Shown here one piece after another: positions 33,658-42,413 of a stretch of 64,000 nt of DNA. Within the stretch, counting starts at the first letter, position 1. Each line of letters opens with the position of its first letter. Origin of the DNA: Clostridia bacterium (lineage in GTDB: Bacteria > Bacillota > Clostridia > Lachnospirales > Lachnospiraceae); NCBI GenBank assembly GCA_910575245.1, contig CAJTEN010000002.1:21185-85184 (forward strand). The letters are read 5' to 3'. The position numbers were made by a program, and so were the translations under genes. The notes beneath the pieces were generated by a model. It did no database searches, had not been told where the DNA came from, and saw only the letters and a program-made list of their open reading frames with translations.

Positions 33658-34644
33658 ATGAAAAATTCATCTGATATACGTAAAGAAAATAAAAAAAGAA
33701 TATACCGCCTTATGTTGGATGGAAAACATTATACGAAACAGCAGGCAGCGGCCGGAACAGGATTAAGTGTGGCGACATGCAACACGCTGCTTAATGATCT
33801 GCAGATGCATAAGATCGTTTCCGGCGAAAAGAGACAGTTGGGGGAAGTGGGAAGGAGTTCTGTCCTTTACAGGATCAGGGAGGAACATGAAAGCTACCTT
33901 GCAATTCATTTCTGGATCGAATATGGAAACAGAAGGGTTGAGTGTATTGTATTTTCAACGTTAGGGAGAATCCTTTATCAAAAGGAAAAGGAATATGATT
34001 CTCTTCCTTATGGACAGGTGGAAAAGGCCATCGAAGAAATCCGGGAACAGTATCCGAATATCAACCAGATCATTGTCGGTACGCCAAGCATAGTGGAAGA
34101 CGGAGTTGTGAAATACAGCGATATCCCTGAACTGGAAGATGTGATGTTGCAAGCAAATCTGGAGAAAAGGTTTGGGATGGCGGTCTCGGTGGAAAATGAC
34201 ATGCATTGTATGGCATATGGGTATTGCAGGAAAACAAATACGGAAGACGATGTCATTACGCTTGCCTGTTATCCAAGCCATATCCTGCCGGGAACGGTTA
34301 CGATCCATAAAGGGAAGATCATCAGGGGCGCAAATGGCATTGCCGGAATGGCAGGATTTTTACCTTATGCTGTCAGCCGTGAAGAGCAGCTTAAGATGCT
34401 GGCTCCAGGGATCTGTATTCCGTTTATCGCAAAGTCGCTCTGCGCGATTATCGTATTTTTGAATCCGGGCACGATTGTTTTGACGGGTGATCTGATCAAT
34501 GAAGAGACATTGGAAAGCGTCAGGAAAATATGTGCAGCCGATATACCTTTGGAATATATGCCGCAGTTTCGTGTCGTGGATGATTTTAATGAATATTACT
34601 ATGAAGGCATGTATCAGCTTGCAGTAGACAGGAAAGAACTTTAA
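33658..34644 (+). CDS. ROK-family transcriptional regulator (NagC/XylR-like)
   Basis: A 328-residue regulator. Residues about 8-70 are a winged helix (RIYRLMLDGKHYTKQQAAAG, then LSVATCNTLLNDLQMHKIV). The rest is the ROK sugar-sensor fold: INQIIVGTPSIVEDGVV, the conserved VENDMHCMAYGY, GNGIAGMAGFLP-like residues (RGANGIAGMAG) and LNPGTIVLTGDL. The kinase-type phosphate loop DxGGT is absent, so it should bind but not phosphorylate a sugar. It is probably autoregulated through the palindrome at 33618-33638 and likely controls the DUF1349 gene that follows. The sugar is unknown. Confidence 0.88.
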   Translation: MKNSSDIRKENKKRIYRLMLDGKHYTKQQAAAGTGLSVATCNTLLNDLQMHKIVSGEKRQLGEVGRSSVLYRIREEHESYLAIHFWIEYGNRRVECIVFSTLGRILYQKEKEYDSLPYGQVEKAIEEIREQYPNINQIIVGTPSIVEDGVVKYSDIPELEDVMLQANLEKRFGMAVSVENDMHCMAYGYCRKTNTEDDVITLACYPSHILPGTVTIHKGKIIRGANGIAGMAGFLPYAVSREEQLKMLAPGICIPFIAKSLCAIIVFLNPGTIVLTGDLINEETLESVRKICAADIPLEYMPQFRVVDDFNEYYYEGMYQLAVDRKEL

Positions 34645-34691
34645 ATATCCCTTTTCAGGGGTTTAAAATATCGATGAATGGAGGAAACATC

Positions 34692-35303
34692 ATGAAAGTT
34701 AACGCAAAACAAATGAAATGGACAAGGGCGCCTAAGGAGTATGCCGTTACAGAGGAGCGGGTGGAGATGGTCACAGAACCGTTTACGGATCTGTGGCAGA
34801 GGACATACTATCATTTCCGCAATGATAATGCGCCTGTGTTACAGATGAGTACAGACGAAAAGTACTTTTCCTTTGTGGTAAAGGCAGAATTTGATTCAAA
34901 AGTGCGCTATGACCAGAGCGGGATCGTAATGTACCTGAACAGCGATAACTGGCTTAAGGCATCCGTGGAATATGAGAATGAACAGATACAACGCTTAGGC
35001 AGTGTCGTGACAAACAATGGATATTCTGACTGGTCATCTGTGGATGTAGACGCATCGGTCAAATCCATATGGTTCCGTTTCAGCCGCAGGGAAAATGATT
35101 TCTGCATTGAGAATTCTGCAGACGGACAGAATTATAAGCAGATGCGTATTTGCCATATGTTTCATGTAGAAGATACCATCCAATTCGGAATCTATGCGTG
35201 CAGTCCGGAAAATTCTTCTTTTCAGGCAGTGTTTACGGATATGGAGATCACAGAGTGCATGTGGCTTGCGCATGACGGACAGGCGCCGGATGAAGAAGAA
35301 TAA
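34692..35303 (+). CDS. DUF1349-family protein (concanavalin-like fold)
   Basis: A 203-residue protein. Sequence blocks typical of DUF1349 are clear: FTDLWQRTYYHFRNDNAPV, FVVKAEFDSKVRYDQSGIVM, WLKASVEYENEQIQRLGSVV, WFRFSRRENDFCIENSADG and a final FGIYACSPENSSFQAVFTDM. The family folds as a concanavalin-like beta sandwich and is linked to sugar metabolism; the enzymatic role is unsettled. Start 34692 has GGAGG 8 bases upstream. It lies 47 bases after the ROK gene and is probably co-transcribed with it. Confidence 0.85.
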   Translation: MKVNAKQMKWTRAPKEYAVTEERVEMVTEPFTDLWQRTYYHFRNDNAPVLQMSTDEKYFSFVVKAEFDSKVRYDQSGIVMYLNSDNWLKASVEYENEQIQRLGSVVTNNGYSDWSSVDVDASVKSIWFRFSRRENDFCIENSADGQNYKQMRICHMFHVEDTIQFGIYACSPENSSFQAVFTDMEITECMWLAHDGQAPDEEE

Positions 35304-35342
35304 ATGGCGCATGCTGTATAAGGGAAAAAGGAGCGGATGAGC

Positions 35343-36017
35343 ATGCGTATTTTATTAGCTGAAGATGAAGCTGACTTAAATAAGATTATCACCCGGAAGC
35401 TTACCTCGGACGGTTACTGCGTTGACAGCTGCTACAACGGCAGCGAGGCCATAGATTTTCTGGAAACGGCTGACTATGATGTGGTGATTCTGGATATTAT
35501 GATGCCGGAGGTTGACGGGTTCGGAGTTCTGCACCATATGAGAAATACGGGAAACTCTGCGCCTGTGCTGTTTCTGACCGCAAAGGATTCCATTGCTGAC
35601 AGAGTAAAAGGGCTTGACAGCGGAGCGGATGATTATCTGACCAAACCGTTTTCCTTTGAGGAACTTGCAGCACGCATCCGGGTAATGACAAGAAAAAGAT
35701 TTGATATTGCGGCCAATATGCTTCAGGTTGGGGATCTGACGCTGGATACGGTCTCCCATACGGTAAAAAGGGGAGAAAAGGAGATTACTCTTTCTACAAA
35801 AGAATATAATCTTTTGGAATATCTGATGTTGAACAGAGGGATCGTACTGTCAAGGGAAAAGATTGAAGATCATATCTGGAATTTTGAATACGAGGGCGGA
35901 ACGAATGTGGTGGACGTTTATATCAGCTATCTCCGGAAAAAGATTGACGGGAACTGTCAGGACAAACTCATCCATACGGTAAGGGGAAGAGGGTATATGA
36001 TAAAGGAAAAACCATGA
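35343..36017 (+). CDS. OmpR-family response regulator of the PepSY operon
   Basis: A 224-residue regulator. The receiver domain has E/D residues in LLAEDEAD, phospho-acceptor in VVILDIMMPEVDG and the lysine in DDYLTKPFSFEELA; the winged helix shows LSTKEYNLLEYLMLNRG and VVDVYISYLRKKID. Start 35343 is 9 bases after AAGGAG; the upstream ATG at 35337 is only 3 bases from it. The gene overlaps the kinase by 4 bases (ATGA), and a PepSY protein follows, forming a three-gene operon. Such regulator-kinase-PepSY sets in Clostridia respond to envelope or peptide stress. Confidence 0.92.
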   Translation: MRILLAEDEADLNKIITRKLTSDGYCVDSCYNGSEAIDFLETADYDVVILDIMMPEVDGFGVLHHMRNTGNSAPVLFLTAKDSIADRVKGLDSGADDYLTKPFSFEELAARIRVMTRKRFDIAANMLQVGDLTLDTVSHTVKRGEKEITLSTKEYNLLEYLMLNRGIVLSREKIEDHIWNFEYEGGTNVVDVYISYLRKKIDGNCQDKLIHTVRGRGYMIKEKP

Positions 36018-37411
36018 AGAATTTATCAATCAGGGTAAAAATAACTGCGTGGTTTTCAGGCATTATGGCGTTTATTGTTGCCGTGACATTTGCTGTTATA
36101 TTTTGGGTGAGCAACTCGGTGACACAGAAGAACATACAGGATAGCCTGATCGAGATCGTGGAGTCAAATGTGGATGAAATTGAGTTCTATGAGGAAAAAA
36201 ATTACCAGACGGAACTGCATGGCGACCAGTATATTGAATATCTGGACGGATATCTGGAAATAGATGATGACTTTCTGGATCAGGTAAATGGAATTTATTC
36301 CTCCCTTTATCAGGAAACAGGAAAGCTGCTGTATGGGGAAAATCCGTCTGTCAGGGCAGATTTGGAGCTCCCTTTTTCGGATGGCAGGGTCCAGAAAATA
36401 AGATGGGACAGGGATGCCTATTATGTATATGACCGTCTGCTTTCCGGTTATGGTGTTGACGGGCTGTGGTTGAGAGGGATGGTTTCTCAGGTGCAGGGAA
36501 CTCAACAGCTTCAGTGGCTGGTCCGGCTTTCCCTCATTGCGCTTCCGTCCCTTTTTGTCCTGGCTGTCATTGGCGGTTACTGGATTGCCGGCAGAGCATT
36601 AAACCCAGTATACAAAATCACACAGGCGGCGGCCCAGATCGGTCAGGGACAGGATTTGAATAAACGTATTCATCTGGGCAGTGGAACGGATGAACTGCAT
36701 CAGCTTGCAGACGTGCTGGACAGTATGATAAGCCGTCTGGATAAGGCATTTAAAGCAGAGCGGCAGTTCACCTCAGATGCTTCCCATGAACTCAGAACGC
36801 CGATGTCTGTGATCATGGCGCAGTGTGAATACATCCTGGAGGATAGGAGAACACCTAAGGAATATGAGGAAGCTTTGGAGGTGATTCAACGGCAGGGAAG
36901 AAAAATGTCGAAACTGATCGAGGATATGCTTTGTTTCGCCCGTCTGGAACAGAATCAGGAGAGTTATCCTAAGGAGACGGTTGATTTCAGCGCACTGGTT
37001 CAGGATATCTGTGAGGATATGGCGCTTTTGAGAGACAAGAATATTGAACTTGACCGGGAAATTGAGCCGGATATCTTTCTGCCGGGAAATGCTATGCTGC
37101 TCACAAGAATGGTCACGAATCTTATCAGTAACGGCTACCGTTACGGAAAGCAGGATGGCAGGATTTCTGTCAGGCTAAAGTGTGAGGGCAGCATTCTGTT
37201 GTCTGTTGAGGATAATGGGACCGGGATTCCTGATGAACAGCAGGAAAAGATCTTCGGGCGTTTCTACCGGGGGGACAGCGCCAGGTTCAGTGAGGGCACA
37301 GGCCTTGGGCTCGCCATGGTGAAAGATATTGCAAAATATCACGGTGGAACTGTGAAGGTTGCTTCTGCCGTGGGAGAAGGGAGCAGATTCACAGTAAAGT
37401 TTCCTGCATAA
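36014..37411 (+). CDS. HAMP-containing sensor histidine kinase
   Basis: A 465-residue kinase. Helices at about 8-32 and 170-192 flank an outside domain of about 135 residues with many acidic residues (VESNVDEIEFYEEKNYQTEL). A HAMP linker follows (NPVYKITQAAAQIGQGQD, then DELHQLADVLDSM), next HisKA with FTSDASHELRTPMSVIMAQ, and a HATPase domain with NLISNGYRYGK, VEDNGTGIPDEQQ and FSEGTGLGLAMVKDIAKYHG. All catalytic boxes are intact. It is coupled to its regulator by a 4-base overlap. Confidence 0.92.
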   Translation: MKNLSIRVKITAWFSGIMAFIVAVTFAVIFWVSNSVTQKNIQDSLIEIVESNVDEIEFYEEKNYQTELHGDQYIEYLDGYLEIDDDFLDQVNGIYSSLYQETGKLLYGENPSVRADLELPFSDGRVQKIRWDRDAYYVYDRLLSGYGVDGLWLRGMVSQVQGTQQLQWLVRLSLIALPSLFVLAVIGGYWIAGRALNPVYKITQAAAQIGQGQDLNKRIHLGSGTDELHQLADVLDSMISRLDKAFKAERQFTSDASHELRTPMSVIMAQCEYILEDRRTPKEYEEALEVIQRQGRKMSKLIEDMLCFARLEQNQESYPKETVDFSALVQDICEDMALLRDKNIELDREIEPDIFLPGNAMLLTRMVTNLISNGYRYGKQDGRISVRLKCEGSILLSVEDNGTGIPDEQQEKIFGRFYRGDSARFSEGTGLGLAMVKDIAKYHGGTVKVASAVGEGSRFTVKFPA

Positions 37412-37485
37412 TTTTTTGCTTCTAATGTTTCTTTAATCTTTTTTGACTATACTATTCTCACAACAGGAAAGTGAGGATAACGAAT

Positions 37486-38496
37486 ATGAAAAAATTATTC
37501 AGTACGCCTAAGAAGGCAATTATTTCAGTACTCTGCATTGTAGTTGTTATTGCAGCTGTGAGTGTAATGGCAGTAAGAAGCAGCCTGATTACCAGGGAAG
37601 AAGCAAAGGCTGTTGCCCTGCGGGATGCCGGTTTGAATGAAGCGGAGGCATCGGCTTTGCGCGCAAGGCTTGACTTTGATGATGGACGTTTTCAGTATGA
37701 GGTTGATTTCTACAACAATGGTACAGAATATGAATACCAGATTCAGGCGAAGGATGGAGATATTATAGCAAGAGACATTGAGGGCGGAACAAACGGTAAT
37801 ACGCATGAACCGGGGCTGCCGCAGGACGCAGGCGGTCAATCTGCCGTTGACAGAGAAGGCTCCGCGCAGCCGCAGGCTGAAGGAGAACGGTCTGTGGCAG
37901 AGAGGGATGGTTCCATGCAGCCTCAGGAAGCTGAAGGAGAGCGGCCAGCCGTAGAGGGGGATGGTTCCGCGCAGCCGCAGGATGCTGAAAGAGCTCAGTC
38001 TGCAGCAGCCGGGAATAATACCGTACCGTCAGAGGGAAAGTCTCTGGAGGAAGCGAAAGCGGCAGCGCTCAAGGATGCAGGTCTGACTGAATCAGATGTC
38101 ACGTTTAAAAAGACGGAGCTTGATCATGACCATGGAATGCAGGTGTATGATATTGAATTTTATACTTCCGATACAGAATACGATTATAAGATCAATACTT
38201 CTGACGGAACGGTGGCTGAAAAGAGTGCGGAGGCATTCCAGCTTCAGGGGAAACCGGAAGACAGTGCCGCAAACAGCTCAAACAATAATTATATCGGAGT
38301 TGACCGCGCAAAGGAGATTGCGTTAAATCATGCGAACCTGAATGAATCGGATGTCCGGTTTGCAAAAGCAAAGTTAGAGAATGATGATGGCAGAGTGGAA
38401 TATGAAGTTGAATTCTACTGTGGTGCAACAGAGTATGATTATACGATTGATGCGGTTTCCGGGAATATTATCGAGTATGATGTGGACTATGATTGA
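37486..38496 (+). CDS. Membrane-anchored triple-PepSY protein with internal repeats
   Basis: A 336-residue protein anchored by an N-terminal helix (KKAIISVLCIVVVIAAVSVM) and otherwise outside the cell. Three PepSY-like domains are visible, each starting with an EEAK or DRAK helix and holding a Y-E-V/I-x-F-Y strand pair: about residues 34-100 (LITREEAKAVALRDAGLNE), 185-250 (SLEEAKAAALKDAGLTESDV) and 270-336 (GVDRAKEIALNHANLNESDV). Between the first two lies a Pro/Gln/Glu-rich linker of three 17-18 residue repeats. PepSY domains inhibit proteases or modulate sensors, so the protein probably feeds back on the kinase encoded just before it. GTGAGG lies 9 bases upstream of the chosen ATG. Confidence 0.85.
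   Translation: MKKLFSTPKKAIISVLCIVVVIAAVSVMAVRSSLITREEAKAVALRDAGLNEAEASALRARLDFDDGRFQYEVDFYNNGTEYEYQIQAKDGDIIARDIEGGTNGNTHEPGLPQDAGGQSAVDREGSAQPQAEGERSVAERDGSMQPQEAEGERPAVEGDGSAQPQDAERAQSAAAGNNTVPSEGKSLEEAKAAALKDAGLTESDVTFKKTELDHDHGMQVYDIEFYTSDTEYDYKINTSDGTVAEKSAEAFQLQGKPEDSAANSSNNNYIGVDRAKEIALNHANLNESDVRFAKAKLENDDGRVEYEVEFYCGATEYDYTIDAVSGNIIEYDVDYD
37840..37998 (+). repeat. Three tandem 51/54-base units in the PepSY gene
   Basis: Units 37840-37890 (51 bases), 37891-37944 (54) and 37945-37998 (54) encode variants of SAVDREGSAQPQAEGER. They keep the reading frame, so copy number could change without breaking the gene. The encoded linker is flexible and would set the distance between the first and second PepSY domains. 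Confidence 0.8.
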
Positions 38497-38549
38497 CATG
38501 AAATTAAAGGATAATTTTATATTGCGCATAGTCCGCAAAAAGATACTGC

Positions 38550-39462
38550 TTGTTTCTAAACTGGCCGGAGTTCCTCGGAGAAGCCATGAAGAAATACCCG
38601 CGGGAAAGCTATTATTTGGCTACAAAATTCCTGTTGTCGGCCAATCCGGACTACAAAGCGGTCTTTGAGGAGCAGCTTGTACGTCTGCAGACAGACCATA
38701 TTGATTTCTACCTGCTTCATGCGATTTTTGACGAGAACTGCCAGAGTTATCTGGACAGCGGATGCATCGAATATTTCCTGGAGCAGAAAAAGGCAGGGCG
38801 TATCAGGTATCTCGGCTTTTCGTCCCATGCTGGTGTGGAGGCGCTGACCAGGATAGCGGACCACCACCAGTGGGATTTTGCACAGCTCCAGCTTAATTAT
38901 TTTGACTGGCAGTATGGAACCACTCAGGAGGAATACAAGGTGCTGGAGGAAAGGAATATTCCGATCATGGTCATGGAACCGGTGCGCGGCGGCAGGCTTG
39001 CAACGCTTTCCAGTGAAGCGGAGGGGATGCTGAAAGAAGTACACCCTGACTGGAGCATGGCGTCCTGGGCATTGCGTTTTGTAAAACATCTGCCTCAGGT
39101 ACAGGTGATCTTAAGTGGGATGTCGAATATGGAGCAGATCAGGGACAATATCGGAACTTTCCGATGAGGATACAAAGCTGCTGATGCAGGCGTGTGAGGC
39201 GTTCAGGAAGCAGGTCAGCGTTCCCTGCACAGCCTGCCGTTATTGCTGTGACGGATGTCCGATGAAGATTGACATCCCGGCTTACCTGGATGTGTACAAC
39301 ACCTATAAGACGGATGGCTCATGGGCGTTGAACCGTATGGACAGTATTGAAAGTGAGGGGAAACCGGCTGACTGCATCGGGTGCGGCGCCTGTGCGGGGC
39401 ACTGTCCGCAGAGCATCCGGATTCCGGAGATCATGTCAGAGCTTGCGGAACTGTCCAAATAG
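38550..39462 (+). pseudogene. Aldo/keto reductase with 4Fe-4S tail, 5'-truncated and frameshifted
   Basis: The first frame (38550-39167) starts inside a family member at LGEAMKKYPRESYYLATK and continues through TDHIDFYLLHAIFDENCQSY, IRYLGFSSHAG and VILSGMSNMEQIRDN, the NADP-binding barrel of aldo/keto reductases. It goes out of frame near 39160 and resumes as LSDEDTKLLMQACEAFRKQV with two cysteine clusters, CTACRYCCDGCP and CIGCGACAGHCP, each suited to a 4Fe-4S cluster. The first 80 or so residues with the catalytic Asp and Tyr are missing. Full-length relatives are common in Clostridia. Both losses make this copy inactive. Confidence 0.85.
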
Positions 39463-39524
39463 AGTCGGCACGTGCGGATGCTTATAATGAGAATGGGATC
39501 AGCAAGGGAAGGAATGCATACAAA

Positions 39525-39689
39525 CTAGTATAATCCACGATAATTACCGATCCCTTACACGCAGGATAAATTTTCATGTGTAAGGAAGCTGAATGAGGCG
39601 ATGCCGGTAGCATCGTCGATTGAAGCTGACGCGGCAGATGGAAATTTAGACAAGTGAAAGGGGCGGATAATTATTGTGGATTATACTAG
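39525..39689. repeat. 165-bp MITE-like element with about 30-bp terminal inverted repeats
   Basis: The left end starts CTAGTATAATCCACG at 39525 and the right end, reverse-complemented, starts CTAGTATAATCCACA from 39689. The first 14 bases are identical and similarity continues with one gap for about 30 bases. The inside carries smaller hairpins: CTTACAC/GTGTAAG around 39554-39583 and GATGC/GCATC around 39600-39614. There is no open frame. This is the form of a non-autonomous transposable element or a structured RNA. It occupies most of the 333-base gap between the reductase relic and LysR. Confidence 0.65.
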
Positions 39690-39752
39690 ATCCAGATTGA
39701 GGGCTGACTGAGGCAGGCAATAAAATATTAAAGCAATTGCACACCTGATAAA

Positions 39753-39793
39753 AAGAGGCGATGCGGGTAATTTTCATACCTGCACCGCTTCTT
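39753..39793. terminator. Terminator at the 3' end of the LysR gene
   Basis: AAGAGGCGATGCGGGTA (39753-39769) pairs with TACCTGCACCGCTTCTT (39777-39793); two of the three non-Watson-Crick positions are G-T. T-rich sequence follows on both strands (CTTTTCTATT on plus, CTTTTTATC on minus), so it can end the minus-strand LysR transcript and any transcript from the left. Confidence 0.75.
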
Positions 39794-39795
39794 TT

Positions 39796-40674
39796 CTATT
39801 GGAAAGAAGTTGTGGCCATGATAGAGATAAACTTTTTCAACAGAGGGCTTACCGCATTTTTTCGATAGAAAATACCATAAGACAAAGGCTCGTTGCCGGT
39901 GATCGGAATGATTCGGATGTCCGAACTGATGAAATTCATCTGCGGCAGGATGGAACAGCCATAACCGGCTCTTACCAGAGTAAGGAGAGCCTGCAGATTA
40001 TCGCAGATGTAGATGGATTCCGGAGGGATATGCTGTGCGATGCGGTTCTGCATTTCCGCTGCCTTGAATGGAATGGCATAAGAATTGCAGACCACAATAT
40101 TCTCCAGATATAATTCTTCTTTTGTCAGCTCTATCCTGCCGGCGTAAGGGTGGGTATCCGGAACGATGCAGCAAAGAGGGATTCGGAACAACTCCTGATA
40201 GATGATGTCGCTTTTCAACGGAATATCATCCTGAAATCCAAACAACAAATCAATCTCTCCTTGATAAAACAACCCCAGAATGAAACGGTGAGGTATCACT
40301 TTTAAAAACGGATACAGTTCCGGAATCTGCGCCCGGCATGATTTGAGGACTTTGCAGAGCAGGTCCAGGATTGCCTCGTCCGTGCAGCCGATGGTCAGGA
40401 TCTGGATACTGGAGGACTGGTGTCTCTGAATTTTCCGCGATGCAGCGTCCAGTCTTCCGATTACGTTTTTCGCGTCCTCCAGAAAGCTGATGCCTGCCGG
40501 GGTAAGGGTCACCGTTCGGGTGGTGCGGTGCAGAAGCTTAGTTCCAAGCTCCTCCTCCAAAGAATGAATCTGCCTGGATACCGCGGACTGGGTAATGTTC
40601 AAAATTTCTGCCGCTCTGGCGAAATTCAAATTTTCCGAAAACTGGATAAAACTTTTTAATTGGTCAGTATTCAT
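39796..40674 (-). CDS. LysR-family transcriptional regulator
   Basis: A 292-residue regulator. Residues about 1-60 hold the LysR winged helix (FIQFSENLNFARAAEILNIT, then QSAVSRQIHSLEEELG and LLHRTTRTVTLTPAG). The remainder is the two-lobed effector domain (ILTIGCTDEAILDLLCKVLK; SYGIFYRKNAVSPLLKKFIS). LysR proteins are tetramers that usually activate a divergent neighbour when a small molecule binds. Here the divergent neighbour is the groES stub/MATE unit about 225 bases away, but also the broken aldo/keto reductase on the other side, which may have been the original target. Confidence 0.9.
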   Translation of the reverse strand: MNTDQLKSFIQFSENLNFARAAEILNITQSAVSRQIHSLEEELGTKLLHRTTRTVTLTPAGISFLEDAKNVIGRLDAASRKIQRHQSSSIQILTIGCTDEAILDLLCKVLKSCRAQIPELYPFLKVIPHRFILGLFYQGEIDLLFGFQDDIPLKSDIIYQELFRIPLCCIVPDTHPYAGRIELTKEELYLENIVVCNSYAIPFKAAEMQNRIAQHIPPESIYICDNLQALLTLVRAGYGCSILPQMNFISSDIRIIPITGNEPLSYGIFYRKNAVSPLLKKFISIMATTSFQ

Positions 40675-40845
40675 GGCGCCACCTCGATTTCCGCGGAATA
40701 TCTGATTATTGCGTTTTTGTCATTGATAATACCATATTGTCAATTCTCTTTCAAGAGGGAATGTGATTTAATATAGCATATAGCTCGACAGGGTTATATG
40801 CTAAGAGTCTGTCAGTAATGGCTGGCATATTTTTTTGGATAAAGG

Positions 40846-40872
40846 TTAGCACTCGAAAAAAGAGAGTGCTAA
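40846..40872 (+). promoter_or_regulatory. CIRCE element (HrcA operator)
   Basis: TTAGCACTC (40846-40854), nine bases, GAGTGCTAA (40864-40872): a perfect match to the CIRCE consensus bound by the heat-shock repressor HrcA. It lies 27 bases before the ATG of a groES stub, exactly as at normal groESL operons, but no groESL follows. Confidence 0.95.
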
Positions 40873-40899
40873 CAATAAGAAGAAAGGCAGGTAAGAGGA

Positions 40900-40956
40900 A
40901 TGAAGTTAAGACCGTTAGGTGACAGAGTTATTTTAAAGTATCAGGAAGCGGAATGA
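40900..40956 (+). pseudogene. groES: groES stub, 18 codons
   Basis: From an ATG at 40900, with GTAAGAGG directly upstream, the frame encodes MKLRPLGDRVILKYQEAE and stops. This is the N-terminal strand of the GroES co-chaperonin (relatives: MKLVPLGDRVVLKQ). The rest of groES and all of groEL are gone. The CIRCE operator, ribosome site and first codons survive, so the fragment may now be a translated leader feeding the MATE gene 90 bases further on. Confidence 0.85.
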
Positions 40957-40994
40957 GCTGCGAAGGGAGGAACATACAGATACAGGTTAGGACA

Positions 40995-41016
40995 GGGTCA
41001 AAAGGCCCTTTGACCC
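40995..41016 (+). repeat. GGGTCAAA hairpin between the groES stub and the MATE gene
   Basis: GGGTCAAA (40995-41002) and TTTGACCC (41009-41016) are exact inverted repeats around AGGCCC. No T-tract follows, so full termination is doubtful; it could stabilise the 5' end of the MATE transcript. The MATE ribosome site AAGGAGG begins about 15 bases later. Confidence 0.55.
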
Positions 41017-41045
41017 CAACATCATGAATTCAAGGAGGTAAGAAG

Positions 41046-42404
41046 ATGGATACAACGGTAACAATAGCAAATCCGCTTGGTACGGAACGGATTGGAAAAC
41101 TGGTCCTTACGTTTGCGATTCCAAGCATCATTTCTATGGTGGTCAACGCCTTGTATAACATTGTTGACCAGATCTTTATCGGACAGGGAGTAGGGTATCT
41201 TGGCAATGGCGCCACCAATGTGGTCATGCCCATGACTGTGATCGCGATCGCTTTAAGCCTGCTGATCGGTGACGGTGCCGCGGCATACCTGAGCCTGAAG
41301 CTTGGCGAGGGAGATGAAAAATCAGCGGCCAGGGGCGTGGGCTGTTCCATATCGGTCATGGTGATCGCAGGGGTGATCCTCTGTATTCTGTTCCAGCTGT
41401 TTCTGGAACCTCTGTGCGTCCTGTTCGGCGCGACGGAAGACATCCTGCCTTATGCCATGGATTACGGACGGATCATTTCTTATGGGATCCTATTCTCTTC
41501 CATTGATTCCGGAATGGCGGGCATGATCCGCGCGGACGGCAGCCCCAAATACAGCATGGCGGGACTTCTCTTGGGATGTATCACCAATATCATTCTTGAC
41601 CCGATATTCATCTTCGTGTTTCATTGGGGTGTAAAGGGAGCAGCCTGGGCAACGATCGCCGGACAGATACTGAACGCGTTCCTGTATCTCGCCTATATCT
41701 GGAAATTCAAGAGCATCAAACTGGATAAGGAATGTTTCCGCATTTCCGGAAAGGTTATGGCGAAGGTCAGCAGTCTGGGCGTATCCAGCTTTATCACGCA
41801 GATCGCCATCGTCCTGGTCATGGCGGTGACAAATAACATACTGGTATCTTATGGCGCGCAGTCGAAATATGGCGCGGAGATCCCACTGACGACCATTGGC
41901 ATCACCATGAAGGTGAACCAGATCGTCTCTGCCGTCCTTCTTGGACTGGCGACCGGGGCGCAGCCCATCTTTGGCTACAACTACGGAAGTGGGCAGAAAG
42001 ACAGGGTCAAGCAGGCATACCGCATCATCCTGACCGTATCTACCATAGTTTTGGTCCTGGCATTTCTGGTATTCCAGTTCGCGCCTATGAGCATTGTCCG
42101 GCTGTTTGGTTCCGAGTCGGAGCTGTACAATGAGTTCGCGGTGAAATGCTTCCGGATCTTCCTTCTGGCGTGTCCGATCAACGGGCTGCAGATGGCAACA
42201 GGCGTTTTCTTCCAGGCAATCGGAAAACCGACACAGGCAACCGTCCTGTCCCTGTCCCGCCAGATTGTTTATCTGCTCCCGGCGACCTTATTGCTGCCGC
42301 TGGTATTAGGGGTGGAAGGGGCGTTATGGGCAGGCCCGCTGGCAGATGCGCTGGCGTTTATCACAACTCTGATCATGTTGAAATTATATTGGAAAAAAAT
42401 TTAG
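41046..42404 (+). CDS. MATE-family efflux transporter
   Basis: A 452-residue, 12-helix exporter. Family features: IVDQIFIGQGVGYLGNGATN in helix 1-2, the DGSPKYSMAGLLLGCITNII and LDPIFIFVFHWGVKGAAWAT segments of the first half, and GATGAQPIFGYNYGSGQ-like residues (LGLATGAQPIFGYNYGSGQK) at the start of the second. MATE proteins swap Na+ or H+ for drugs and metabolites. AAGGAGG lies about 8 bases before the ATG. The only promoter-like control visible upstream is the CIRCE/groES leader, so expression may rise with heat or protein damage. The cytidylate-kinase-like gene follows by 9 bases. Confidence 0.92.
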   Translation: MDTTVTIANPLGTERIGKLVLTFAIPSIISMVVNALYNIVDQIFIGQGVGYLGNGATNVVMPMTVIAIALSLLIGDGAAAYLSLKLGEGDEKSAARGVGCSISVMVIAGVILCILFQLFLEPLCVLFGATEDILPYAMDYGRIISYGILFSSIDSGMAGMIRADGSPKYSMAGLLLGCITNIILDPIFIFVFHWGVKGAAWATIAGQILNAFLYLAYIWKFKSIKLDKECFRISGKVMAKVSSLGVSSFITQIAIVLVMAVTNNILVSYGAQSKYGAEIPLTTIGITMKVNQIVSAVLLGLATGAQPIFGYNYGSGQKDRVKQAYRIILTVSTIVLVLAFLVFQFAPMSIVRLFGSESELYNEFAVKCFRIFLLACPINGLQMATGVFFQAIGKPTQATVLSLSRQIVYLLPATLLLPLVLGVEGALWAGPLADALAFITTLIMLKLYWKKI

Positions 42405-42413
42405 GAGGCATCT

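Noticed and set aside
39525-39689. CRISPR array
   Set aside because: There is only one inverted pair and no series of direct repeats with spacers.
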